64,000 nt of DNA from Rhodobacteraceae bacterium KLH11 (GTDB lineage Bacteria > Pseudomonadota > Alphaproteobacteria > Rhodobacterales > Rhodobacteraceae): positions 634,618 through 698,617 of the forward strand of contig DS999532.1 of assembly GCA_000158135.1 (NCBI GenBank), written 5' to 3'. Both the position numbers and the translations under genes were made by a program. Below the pieces are notes generated by a model. It was not told where the DNA came from and ran no database searches. It saw only the letters and a list, made by a program, of their open reading frames with translations. Of the stretch, positions 53,176 to 62,039 are shown one piece after another. Within the stretch, counting starts at the first letter, position 1; each line of letters starts with the position of its first letter.

Positions 53176-54762
53176 ATGTACAGCAATTCAATCTTGGATC
53201 AAATTAAGGCAGACGAAACACTTGGCGCCGGGAATTTTCTCTACAAGCTAAGAGATATCGTTGGTGATGTGACTGAACAAAGTCTCTTTCTGGATACAGC
53301 TTACGTTGATCATACCGGTACCGCACGAGATTCCCTTTCTGTAGAAGATATTCTGACTTTGGCAGATGGCCTCGCGAATTGGTACCTGGAAAAAGGTGTA
53401 AGTCCAAAAGACCCCGTCGCATTGTTTTTTGAAGACAGCGTCACATATTACATCCATTTCGTGGCGTTAACGAGTATTGGTGCAATTCCTACTCATCTGA
53501 ACCCATTCCTTAAGTTGGAAACCGCCGTCGAGTTTATTGCGCGCACCGGCGCATGTATTGCGATGGTGGATGACGCCCATATAGCGTTGCGCGAGCAGGC
53601 AGCCATTCCAGTTTTCGCACTGGATGAAATCCAAATCCCATCGGGCGACAGAAAGAAACCGATTTATACCCATCACAATGATGATCCGGTGATGTTGGTC
53701 CATACTTCGGGGACGACCGGGTTTCCGAAGGCTGTGCGATCCGACCATTTGCCGATGGCATATGGCGTTTTGAAGCAACTCAAAGGGAATGTGGGAACAC
53801 GAATTTTGACTGCCCTGCCGCATTCACATGGGTCCGGTATGACCATTTTGATGTCCGGTTTGTTGCGCGGCGCGAAAATGCTCGTTCAAACAAAAAAGCA
53901 GCCAGAATCTATGTTCGCAGCGATTCAGAAGTTCCAGGCCGACATGGTAATTGCCTTCCCCAAAACCTTTGTCGATATGTGCCGTTTTGACCTGACAAAA
54001 GTAGACTTGAATTGCGTATCCTATTGGCTCGCCATTGGCGATGCGAACCATGAGGCCCATGTTAAAAAATTAGTTCAGTTTGGCACGCACGTTCGCAAAG
54101 GTATCGAACATGAAGGCTCTGTTTTTATTGACAATCTTGGGTCTTCCGAAATTTCGTATGCGGCGTTCAAGAAGGTTCATTCTCTTTATGAGACGGATTA
54201 CGGCCGCCAAGTGGGTACCACGTTTGACTGGATGGATGTCGCGATCCTGGACGAAGGTGGAAATGTGTTGCCGGAAAATGAAGTTGGCTATGTTGGCATC
54301 AAGGGCCCGTGTTTAACAAAAGGCTATTGGAATAACACGCTGCTATCTGAGAAAAACAGGTTAGGCGGATACTGGTTATCGGGTGACTTGGCATACAAAT
54401 CCAGTGATGGGAAATACTATCATATGGATCGAGTTACGGACAGAGTCACAACTGCTGAAGGTCCTCTCTATAGTTGTTTTACCGAGGAATTGGTCTTGGC
54501 TAATTTTTCGGATGTTTTCGAGTGCTCAGTAGTCGGTATTCATTCCAATGACGGTAGGCAAAAGGCCGTTATGGCGATCGAACTGGCAAAGGACGCGACC
54601 GAAACAATAGAGAAGATAGGTGAAAGAATAAACCAACTCTTGGAAGATCGAAATGTTCCTAAAATTGCGAAATTTGTTGCTGACGATCCGGTGAATTTCG
54701 TTGGTGTAACCGGAAAGCGTCTAAAGCGCGTAATGCGAGAAGAGATTACGTTAGATGAGTAA
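53176..54762 (+). CDS. ANL-superfamily ligase with divergent hinge motif (cluster gene 4)
   Basis: 528 residues. LVHTSGTTGFPKAV near residue 175 (P-loop), NLGSSE near 321 (A5), YWLSGDLAYK near 400 (A7) and TGKRLKRVMRE near 512 (with A10 Lys) are intact. The usual A8 hinge, GRxDDxIKxxG, is replaced by MDRVTDRVTTAEGPLYSC, unlike CoA ligases. So it adenylates a carboxylate or activates another group, but transfer to CoA is uncertain. ANL proteins of this general kind include ATP-dependent diazotases in diazo pathways. It overlaps the second thioesterase gene by eight bases. Confidence 0.8.
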   Translation: MYSNSILDQIKADETLGAGNFLYKLRDIVGDVTEQSLFLDTAYVDHTGTARDSLSVEDILTLADGLANWYLEKGVSPKDPVALFFEDSVTYYIHFVALTSIGAIPTHLNPFLKLETAVEFIARTGACIAMVDDAHIALREQAAIPVFALDEIQIPSGDRKKPIYTHHNDDPVMLVHTSGTTGFPKAVRSDHLPMAYGVLKQLKGNVGTRILTALPHSHGSGMTILMSGLLRGAKMLVQTKKQPESMFAAIQKFQADMVIAFPKTFVDMCRFDLTKVDLNCVSYWLAIGDANHEAHVKKLVQFGTHVRKGIEHEGSVFIDNLGSSEISYAAFKKVHSLYETDYGRQVGTTFDWMDVAILDEGGNVLPENEVGYVGIKGPCLTKGYWNNTLLSEKNRLGGYWLSGDLAYKSSDGKYYHMDRVTDRVTTAEGPLYSCFTEELVLANFSDVFECSVVGIHSNDGRQKAVMAIELAKDATETIEKIGERINQLLEDRNVPKIAKFVADDPVNFVGVTGKRLKRVMREEITLDE

Positions 54763-55180
54763 TCACTTTTCCTACGATCGAATAGTAAATTTTTACGAAA
54801 CAGACGCAGCGCAGATAGTTCATTTCTCTAACTACCTCAAATATATGGAGGAAGCAGAGGTTGAGTTTTTGAATTCGGTTGGTCTAACGGAAAGTGCGCA
54901 AAGGACGTGGAGGCGCACCAAAATAGCTTGCAGCTTTTTTATGCCAATAAAATTCAATGACGTGATCCGAGTTGAATTGAAGGTGATAACAGCAGCACGT
55001 AAATTCATAAAATACGGTTTCACACTGTCCGTGAGGAATCGCGTAGCGGCAAAAGCAGAATATGAATCCGTACTGGTCAATTTGCCTGAAGAGGTAAGTG
55101 GCGCAAAAACTGAGGAATTCAACTACCAATTCATAGAGGTATTACGAGGGTGCGAAAATGAAAATTCTGCTTGTAGATAA
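54755..55180 (+). CDS. 4HBT-type hotdog thioesterase (cluster gene 5)
   Basis: 141 residues: RIVNFYETDAAQIVHFSNYLKYMEEAEVEFLNSVGL gives the family fold with the catalytic-type Asp in ETDAAQ, closer to canonical 4HBT than the first copy. It is embedded between the ANL ligase (overlap 8 bases) and pabAB (overlap 23 bases). Two paralogues in one short cluster suggest two separate thioester intermediates. Confidence 0.82.
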   Translation: MSNHFSYDRIVNFYETDAAQIVHFSNYLKYMEEAEVEFLNSVGLTESAQRTWRRTKIACSFFMPIKFNDVIRVELKVITAARKFIKYGFTLSVRNRVAAKAEYESVLVNLPEEVSGAKTEEFNYQFIEVLRGCENENSACR

Positions 55181-57326
55181 CTACGACAGCTTCACATATA
55201 ATCTTTACCAATACTTTGGTGAAGTTCTTGGAAATCCGCCAACGGTTGTCACTAATGATACATTTGATGTCATTGATGATAGCGAATACGATGCGGTCGT
55301 AATTTCACCAGGTCCAGGAAACCCGTCTTGCAACCGGGATTTCGGAATAAGTAAATCGCTGATCGAGAATACGAAGAAACCACTGCTTGGCATATGTCTT
55401 GGGCATCAAGGGATCGTAATTTCCGAAGGCGGCGTGGTAAGTCACGCACCTGAACCAATTCATGGCTTGAGTTATGACGTAAACCATAACGGTCATCGTC
55501 AGTTTAAAGATATCCCAGGCAGGTTCGGCGTTATCCGTTATCATTCTTTGGTTGCGCAATATCCATTGCCTGACAGCCTGGAAATAACTGCTACAACCGA
55601 TGATGGATTGGTCATGGCTGTCGCGCATCGTAAGAAGCCAATCTGGGGTGTTCAATTTCACCCAGAGTCCATTAATACAGAATATGGGAAACAGATTGTT
55701 CGAAACTTCATTGATTTCGCCAGAGAGGTAAAAAAACAGGCCAACAGCGAGCGATCCTTTCTTGATGCGGCCAATCAAACGGCTCCGGAAAGATGGAAAT
55801 GTGCCTATGAAATGGTCAAAGGAAATTTCGTACCGGCTGAGGTGTACGAAAAGCTGTTCGATATCAAAGAAAATGGGTATTGGCTTGATAGCGGCAGTGA
55901 CAAAGCCGGCTATCATTTCATGGGCGATGCCAAAGGCCCGAATGCCTTTGAAGTCAAATACGTTCTTGGCCAACCTATCGAAATCAAGGACTCGTCAGGC
56001 AGCGTATTTTACAAAAATGAAGATATCTTTTCTTTTGTTGAGGGTGTCATCGGCGAAGGGATTCATGGCGCCGAAGAACTCCCTTTCAACTTTACTGGCG
56101 GTCTGGTGGGATACCTTGGCTACGAACTCAAGCAGTTGATTTTCCCCGACAAAAACCTACATTCATCTAGTGAACCTGATGCATGCTTAATGTTCTCTGA
56201 CCGTTTCGTGGCCATCAACCAAAACGATCGTTGTATTTATTTGGTTGGTCTGTACAAAACACCGACGGACAAAGCCGACACAATTGATTGGATTCAAGAC
56301 GCTAAGAGAAAACTGTCATCTGCTGTTTCATCCCGCCCATCCAAGATGCCTAACGACGCCTTGCCTATCAGCATAGAAAGCGTGCCGGATGTTGATTTCT
56401 ACCTAGAGAAAGACAGAAAGCAATATATCGAAGCTATTGCGGCATGTAAGGAACATATCCGAAATGGTGAAAGCTATGAAATTTGTCTGACGAATAGAAT
56501 TAAAGCCGATGTTACGTCCGAACCATGGCAACTATACAAAACCTTACGCTCGGTGAACCCGGCCCCTTATTCAGCTTTCCTAAGATATGACAGTTTTTCT
56601 GTTCTGAGCTCGTCTCCCGAGCGTTTTCTGAAAACTACGAAAAACGGCATCGTAGAAGCGAAACCGATTAAGGGGACGCGACCTAGAAATCAAAACCCAG
56701 AAATTGACAAAGCTCTAGTATTGGATCTAGCAACTGACCGAAAGGATCGAGCTGAGAATCTGATGATCACGGACCTTCTTCGAAATGATCTTGGGCGGGT
56801 TTGTGAGATTGGCTCTGTCTGGGCGCCGAAACTAATGCATGTCGAAAGTTACGAAACCGTGCATCAATTAGTTTCCACGATACGTGGTCAACTTAATGAA
56901 GACGTAGGCTTGGCTGACATTGTCAAATCTACGTTCCCGGGCGGTTCGATGACTGGTGCACCAAAGCGTCGTACGCTGACCATTATTGATGAGTTAGAGG
57001 GATCTCCCAGAGGTGTCTATTCGGGTTCAATTGGCTATCTGTCACTGAATGGCACCCTTGATCTTAACATTGTCATCCGCAGCTTAGTTTGCCGAAAACA
57101 ATCCGTCGAGATCGGCGTAGGTGGCGCAATCATCGCTCTTTCTGAACCAGAAGCCGAATATGCCGAGATTCTCGTAAAGGGTGAAGCAATTATGAAATCA
57201 ATTGCCAAATACAAAACCGGTAGGGAATCCGGTTTTAAGATAATCGACTCGGGCGATAATAAAATTGATCTTGATGCAGTCAAGGAAGAGTTTTTCTTCG
57301 TGAGTAAAGAAAGTAAATCTGCGTGA
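55158..57326 (+). CDS. pabAB: Fused aminodeoxychorismate synthase (PabA-PabB)
   Basis: 722 residues. Residues 1-195 are a class I glutamine amidotransferase: Cys80 in GICLGHQ, His168/Glu170 in FHPES. Residues about 215-690 are the chorismate-utilising domain: YEICLTNRI, SSSPERFL, DLLRNDLGRV, STFPGGSMTGAPK. The residue that distinguishes ADC synthase from anthranilate synthase is the Lys of PIKGTRPR (Lys505; TrpE has PIAGTR), so the product is aminodeoxychorismate, not anthranilate. Fused PabAB forms are common in secondary-metabolite clusters. It supplies PabC. Confidence 0.93.
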   Translation: MKILLVDNYDSFTYNLYQYFGEVLGNPPTVVTNDTFDVIDDSEYDAVVISPGPGNPSCNRDFGISKSLIENTKKPLLGICLGHQGIVISEGGVVSHAPEPIHGLSYDVNHNGHRQFKDIPGRFGVIRYHSLVAQYPLPDSLEITATTDDGLVMAVAHRKKPIWGVQFHPESINTEYGKQIVRNFIDFAREVKKQANSERSFLDAANQTAPERWKCAYEMVKGNFVPAEVYEKLFDIKENGYWLDSGSDKAGYHFMGDAKGPNAFEVKYVLGQPIEIKDSSGSVFYKNEDIFSFVEGVIGEGIHGAEELPFNFTGGLVGYLGYELKQLIFPDKNLHSSSEPDACLMFSDRFVAINQNDRCIYLVGLYKTPTDKADTIDWIQDAKRKLSSAVSSRPSKMPNDALPISIESVPDVDFYLEKDRKQYIEAIAACKEHIRNGESYEICLTNRIKADVTSEPWQLYKTLRSVNPAPYSAFLRYDSFSVLSSSPERFLKTTKNGIVEAKPIKGTRPRNQNPEIDKALVLDLATDRKDRAENLMITDLLRNDLGRVCEIGSVWAPKLMHVESYETVHQLVSTIRGQLNEDVGLADIVKSTFPGGSMTGAPKRRTLTIIDELEGSPRGVYSGSIGYLSLNGTLDLNIVIRSLVCRKQSVEIGVGGAIIALSEPEAEYAEILVKGEAIMKSIAKYKTGRESGFKIIDSGDNKIDLDAVKEEFFFVSKESKSA

Positions 57327-57413
57327 AACTTTGCCATTGGCGAAATTGCGAAATCTTAATCGATAATAAAACAAACACAGATGAAATTCTGGTGAAAGGG
57401 AGGAATTAGTATC

Positions 57414-59027
57414 ATGGAAGTGCTCAGTTCCAATACAGGTTCTGTGAATCATACGTTAACGCCCAATGAAATAAACATATCGGGCGAGGCAGACTTTTTT
57501 CGACTGCAGCGTGGTATATCTACGAATTTCAACATCGTCGACGAAATCCTGCATAGAAGCCAGAGTGTCCGTAAAGACAAGTGTGCGCTGAGCTCTTCCA
57601 GTGGTGATATCAATTGGGGTCAACTGCAAAAGTACATCTATCAATATCAATCCGTTCTTGCCAAACTTGATATACAACCTGGTGATCGGGTTGCAATTGT
57701 CGCGTTTGACAGTAGTGAAATGGCTGTTGTTGTTCTTTCCCTCATGTTCCGGGGATGTGTTGTTGTTATGATCAATCCTATGGTCGATACAGCGGGGATT
57801 GTGATGCAAGTTTCGGCCTCGAAAGCTACTACTATTATAACAGACGATGAGTACGAAACATCAGCGTTTGATGGTGAAATTAGACGTATCTCTTTGTCCA
57901 CTGTTAGTTCGCTTTACGATACTCTGGATTTAAGTGCCGTTGACTACAGATTCAAATGTAACACGACGCCATTCACTCCGTGCTTTGGGGTATTCACGTC
58001 TGGCTCAACTGGCACACCCAAGCTTGCAATCCACTATCATCAAGATATTCTGGTTGCCTTAACCCGGTATGCCGATCAGGTTCTGGACATTCGCAGAAAT
58101 GACGTCGTATTCTGTGCATCGCGACTTTCTTTTGCCTTCGGCTTGCAAAATATGTTTTTGGCGTTGTTGAACTCAGCGTCCTATATTTTTCCCCCTCGTG
58201 AAATCGACACGCATAGCTTGCGGTCTGTCATTGAAAAGGGTGGAACGTCGATCATGTTTGCCGTGCCTAGAGTGTATGACATGGTATTGTCAGGTGCGAA
58301 TGACACAGGTCAAAGATTGTCGACTTTGCGGCTTTGTATCTCCGCAGGGGAGCCATTATCTGAGTCGACCTTTAAAACATGGAAAGCTGCCTTTGGGCTG
58401 GACATCGTCGACAGCTTGGGTTCGACAGAGGTTTTTAGTACGTATATCAGTAACTTTCCGGGGAGTAGTAAAATTGGCGCAACGGGAAAGCTGATTCCTG
58501 GCTTCCAAGCTAAGTTGCTTAATAGTGAGGGCAATCCGTGTCGAGTTGATGAAGCAGGCGTTTTATGGATCAGAGGAGCATCCGTCATAACGCATTATGA
58601 TGGCAAAGCGCCTGACCCTGAATTATTCCAGGACGGTTGGTTTTGTACGAATGATGTTTTCCGACAGGATATTGATAACAATTATTATTTTGTCGGTCGA
58701 AACAACGACATGATCAAAATTAACGGGCTATGGGTTTCCCCGCTTGAGATCGAACAAACTTTACTTTCAATGAGCGAAATCGCCCAAGCTGCTGTTGTGT
58801 CGCTTACCAGAGCGGATGGTTCCCGTAGCATCAAAGCTTGTATTGTTTTGAGTGAAGGAAAAAAGGCACCGACACTTTCGGAAATCAAGGACTACTGTAA
58901 GGCAAGTTTGGCACCATGGAAGCATCCTCATTTTGTTGAGTATGCAAAAGATTTACCCAAAACAGCAACTGGAAAACTCGCACGACACACGCTGAGACGT
59001 GAAGTCGTTTCCAATTCTGCCCTGTAA
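57414..59027 (+). CDS. Benzoate-CoA ligase-like aryl-CoA ligase (cluster gene 7)
   Basis: 537 residues from ATG 57414 with AGGAGG nine bases before. FTSGSTGTPKLAIHYH near 197, RLSFAFGLQNMFLALLNSAS near 242, SLGSTEVFSTYISN near 332 and GRNNDMIKINGLWVSPLEIE near 428 follow the benzoate/4-hydroxybenzoate-CoA ligase subfamily pattern (YGL..., STE...SN, GRxDDMIKxxG...SP). TGKLARHTLRRE near 520 carries the A10 Lys. It should make an aryl-CoA; with endogenous 4-aminobenzoate, 4-aminobenzoyl-CoA is a reasonable but untested guess. About a 90-base gap separates it from pabAB. Confidence 0.85.
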   Translation: MEVLSSNTGSVNHTLTPNEINISGEADFFRLQRGISTNFNIVDEILHRSQSVRKDKCALSSSSGDINWGQLQKYIYQYQSVLAKLDIQPGDRVAIVAFDSSEMAVVVLSLMFRGCVVVMINPMVDTAGIVMQVSASKATTIITDDEYETSAFDGEIRRISLSTVSSLYDTLDLSAVDYRFKCNTTPFTPCFGVFTSGSTGTPKLAIHYHQDILVALTRYADQVLDIRRNDVVFCASRLSFAFGLQNMFLALLNSASYIFPPREIDTHSLRSVIEKGGTSIMFAVPRVYDMVLSGANDTGQRLSTLRLCISAGEPLSESTFKTWKAAFGLDIVDSLGSTEVFSTYISNFPGSSKIGATGKLIPGFQAKLLNSEGNPCRVDEAGVLWIRGASVITHYDGKAPDPELFQDGWFCTNDVFRQDIDNNYYFVGRNNDMIKINGLWVSPLEIEQTLLSMSEIAQAAVVSLTRADGSRSIKACIVLSEGKKAPTLSEIKDYCKASLAPWKHPHFVEYAKDLPKTATGKLARHTLRREVVSNSAL

Positions 59028-59053
59028 ACTGCCGTCCTTTTGAGTGTAATATC

Positions 59054-59638
59054 ATGAAAATCCTACACATAGATTCCAGCTGCGGTCTCAACCCATCTGT
59101 TTCTCGACTTGCTTCCAGAGAAGTTGTCGATCGTTTGGTTCAGCGAACCAGCGGGACCGTGACCTACCGTGATATCGGAAGCAATCCGATTCCACATATA
59201 GACAATTCGTATGTGCAGGCATTCTATGCAAAGAGCGATCTGTCTGCCGAGGCGATAGCCTCGGGTCAGAGATCTGAGCGGCTGATTCAAGAGCTTTTTG
59301 ACCATGACATTTTAGTTCTAGGTGTGCCGATGTACAACTTTGGTATTCCGTCGACATTAAAAGCATATTTTGATCATATCATTCGACCGGGCTTCACGTT
59401 CAGATTTACTGACCAAGGGTCTGAAGGATTGGTGAAGAATAAGAAATGCATAACTGTGGCTTCGCGCTCAGGGCATTTCCCTGCGAATGACGGCAACCAT
59501 CAGGACATCTATATCAAAAATGTATTGTCCTTCATTGGCATCGTCGATCAGAAATTTGAGATATTGGAAGGTCTGTTTGATCGGGCGGTCCGCCAGAACA
59601 TCATTAATAACATCGCAGAAACAGTTGAGTTCACGTAA
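59054..59638 (+). CDS. AzoR-like FMN-dependent NADH azoreductase/quinone reductase
   Basis: 194 residues with a flavodoxin-like fold: MKILHIDSSCGLNPSVSR at the N-terminus (FMN phosphate loop) and LGVPMYNFGIPSTLKAYFDHI at about residue 95 (isoalloxazine loop), as in AzoR. It uses NADH to reduce azo bonds, quinones or nitro compounds. Being placed after the aryl-CoA ligase and before an FNT channel makes it a candidate tailoring or self-protection enzyme. Confidence 0.85.
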   Translation: MKILHIDSSCGLNPSVSRLASREVVDRLVQRTSGTVTYRDIGSNPIPHIDNSYVQAFYAKSDLSAEAIASGQRSERLIQELFDHDILVLGVPMYNFGIPSTLKAYFDHIIRPGFTFRFTDQGSEGLVKNKKCITVASRSGHFPANDGNHQDIYIKNVLSFIGIVDQKFEILEGLFDRAVRQNIINNIAETVEFT

Positions 59639-59667
59639 AACCCTTAATTTTGAGAGAAAGAAAAGAA

Positions 59668-60480
59668 ATGGCCTACATCGAGCCAAATGAATTCGTCGTG
59701 AAAATGGTCGATGCCGGTGCATCGAAAGTTTTCATGTCCAATCGCGATACGTTGATCCGGGCCTTCATGGCAGGCGCTATTCTTGGATTAGCCGCAATGT
59801 TTGCGATTGCGGTTATCGTTGCGACCGGGTCTCTTCTGGTTGGGGCTATTCTATTTCCAATTGGATTCATCATGTTGTACTTGATGAAGTTCGACCTGCT
59901 TACAGGGGTCTTCACACTCGTACCCTTGGCTCTTTTGGACAAAAGAGAAGGGGTCACCTTTGGTCGGCTTCTTAGAAACTGGGGCTTGGTGTTCGTCGGA
60001 AATTTTCTCGGAGCAATGATAGTTGCTTTCATGATGTCGTTTATCCTGACCTATGGATACAAGATTGATGGCGGCGAGCTTGCAGACAAAGTGGCGTCGA
60101 TCGGTGAAGGCCGAACAGTCGGGTACAAGGAATTTGGCGCAACTGGTTGGTTCACAATTTTCATGCGTGGAATGCTGTGTAACTGGATGGTTTCCATGGG
60201 CGTTGTTGGTGCAATGATTTCCACATCCGCAGGAAGCCGGATGGCGGCAATGTGGATGCCTATTGCTTTGTTCTTCTTTATGGGGTTTGAGCACTCGATC
60301 GTGAATATGTTCCTGTTCCCGTTTTCGATGATTATGGGCGCAGATTTCACCATCTCGGACTACATCTTTTGGAATGAGCTACCCACAGTGCTGGGTAACC
60401 TCATGGGAGGTTTCGTGTTCGTTGGCCTGCCACTCTACTTCACGCATGTACGAACAGCGCCAGAACGGAAAATTGCGTAA
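59668..60480 (+). CDS. Formate/nitrite transporter (FNT) family channel
   Basis: 270 residues from ATG 59668, chosen over 59650 as it has a GAGAAAGAAAAG spacer and the conserved EFVVKMVDAGASK start. Six membrane segments. The FNT motifs FMAGAILGLA, RGMLCNWMVSMG and GFEHSIVNMFLFP are present; the His in GFEHS is the conserved pore residue. Substrate in the family is formate, nitrite or hydrosulfide and cannot be read here. Family motif GAELFTG is changed to MKFDLLTG. It is unusual in a biosynthetic cluster and might feed a nitrite- or formate-consuming step or export one. Confidence 0.87.
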   Translation: MAYIEPNEFVVKMVDAGASKVFMSNRDTLIRAFMAGAILGLAAMFAIAVIVATGSLLVGAILFPIGFIMLYLMKFDLLTGVFTLVPLALLDKREGVTFGRLLRNWGLVFVGNFLGAMIVAFMMSFILTYGYKIDGGELADKVASIGEGRTVGYKEFGATGWFTIFMRGMLCNWMVSMGVVGAMISTSAGSRMAAMWMPIALFFFMGFEHSIVNMFLFPFSMIMGADFTISDYIFWNELPTVLGNLMGGFVFVGLPLYFTHVRTAPERKIA

Positions 60481-60522
60481 TCTGTTGCGTCTCAACTTAG
60501 AACGAAAACTACAGGACTTGCT

Positions 60523-61935
60523 ATGAAACAGAACTTCCTCAACAGTGACGCTTTGTCCGAACTCAGCAATGAAATCTCCGGTGAAGTATTGCGCTCGGTG
60601 TCAAGAGACCCGCAGGAACGCCGGCGCTATGTTCAAGCCAGAGAAGTCTTTAACGGAGCAGTGGACGCTCAACCCGCCATTATCGTTCTGTGTAAATCCA
60701 CACAGGATGTGACCAAAGCTATTCAGTTTGTGAAAAGGGAAGGGCTGAACTTCTCAATTCGCTCAGGCGGTCACCACGCATATGGCGCAAGTCTGATGGA
60801 TCAGGGTGTTGTAATTGACCTGTCACACATGACGGATTTCAGCTATGATGTTGAAAACAAAACTGCAACCCTGCAACCGGGTTGCACTTGGACAAGTGTA
60901 AACGAAGAGACTTACAAGAAACACAGCCTTGTACTCACCCATGGTGAATGTCCAAGCGTTTTGTTGGCTGGCTATACCTTGGGCGGTGGCTACGGGTTGA
61001 CGAGCCGCGCCTTTGGTTTGGGTTGTGACAACCTTCTGTCTGCAGAAGTTGTTCTGGCAGATGGCAGCGTTGTTCAGGCAAGTTCAACCGAAAACAAAGA
61101 CCTGTATTGGGCTTTGCGCGGTGGCGGCGGTGGCAATTTCGGTGTTGTTACATCTCTTACGGTTCGGCTGCATCCTTTGCCGCAACAGGTGCTTTGCGGC
61201 ATGGTCGCCTGGCCTATTGATCAGGCCGAAGATGTGATGAAGTTTTACCGAGATCTTTATCAGGATGAAAATACCCCAGACGAGTTGTCTTTTTGTATGC
61301 TCATGACGAATATACCTTATCCTGAAGGTGATCCGCTCATCATATTGTACGGTGTTTATGCCGGAGAGATCGAGGACGGGCGCCAGCACATCGAAAAGAT
61401 TACATCTTTTGGTGAGCCTGCTGTCGTCAACACTAGCGAAGCGCCATATTCTGATTTTATGGTTGGATTGGGCAGCGAGATCCCTCATGGTCTTAAATCC
61501 AAATGGCGCGGCGGTTATCTGAATGAAGAAGGCTTTAGTGACAGTGCCATCCATTCAATCGTGTCAGAGTTCAAGCAGCAGCCTTCAAAATATTCACAAT
61601 TCCGTTTTGATTTGCTTGGCGGCGGTGCTATCGCGCGCGTTTCCAAAGATGAAACTGCCTTCCGGCACAGAGATGAACTCTTCAATCTGTTAATTGTGTC
61701 TTTCTGGGATCACGATTCAGAGGCACAGATTAATATGAAATGGGTGGATGAATGCGTTGAGAGGCTGAGCCGAATCTTCAATGGGTACAATTATCAAAAT
61801 TATGCCAATGACGGGTTAGTTGACTGGCAGTCTGCATATTACGGTGGCAACTACGCTAAACTGCAAAGAGTTAAGAAGGAATACGATAAGGACAACTTCT
61901 TTAATTCCCATCAAAGCATTGAACTACCGCAATAA
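60523..61935 (+). CDS. Berberine-bridge-type FAD-linked oxidase
   Basis: 470 residues. The PP-loop RSGGHHAYGAS (residue about 86) carries the His used for covalent FAD attachment, and HGECPSVLLAGYTLGGGYG (residue about 148) has the Cys used for bicovalent attachment. The C-terminal BBE motif YYGGNYAKLQRVKKEYDKDNFF is complete. Bicovalent FAD oxidases do two-electron oxidations of phenols, alcohols or amines with O2. It is likely to oxidise the late intermediate, for instance to close a ring or form C=N; inferred. Confidence 0.88.
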   Translation: MKQNFLNSDALSELSNEISGEVLRSVSRDPQERRRYVQAREVFNGAVDAQPAIIVLCKSTQDVTKAIQFVKREGLNFSIRSGGHHAYGASLMDQGVVIDLSHMTDFSYDVENKTATLQPGCTWTSVNEETYKKHSLVLTHGECPSVLLAGYTLGGGYGLTSRAFGLGCDNLLSAEVVLADGSVVQASSTENKDLYWALRGGGGGNFGVVTSLTVRLHPLPQQVLCGMVAWPIDQAEDVMKFYRDLYQDENTPDELSFCMLMTNIPYPEGDPLIILYGVYAGEIEDGRQHIEKITSFGEPAVVNTSEAPYSDFMVGLGSEIPHGLKSKWRGGYLNEEGFSDSAIHSIVSEFKQQPSKYSQFRFDLLGGGAIARVSKDETAFRHRDELFNLLIVSFWDHDSEAQINMKWVDECVERLSRIFNGYNYQNYANDGLVDWQSAYYGGNYAKLQRVKKEYDKDNFFNSHQSIELPQ

Positions 61936-62039
61936 AAACTGTTTTTCCATCGACATTCTCTCAAAGACATGCCGGTGTGTAACAGTTCTTATGAATACCA
62001 TGAAAATGAAACAACTTCTCAGAGCAAAGGGATAGGAAG

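Noticed and set aside
55158..57326. Anthranilate synthase (TrpE/TrpG fusion)
   Set aside because: The PIKGTRPR motif with Lys is the PabB form; the presence of pabC in the cluster agrees with aminodeoxychorismate synthase.
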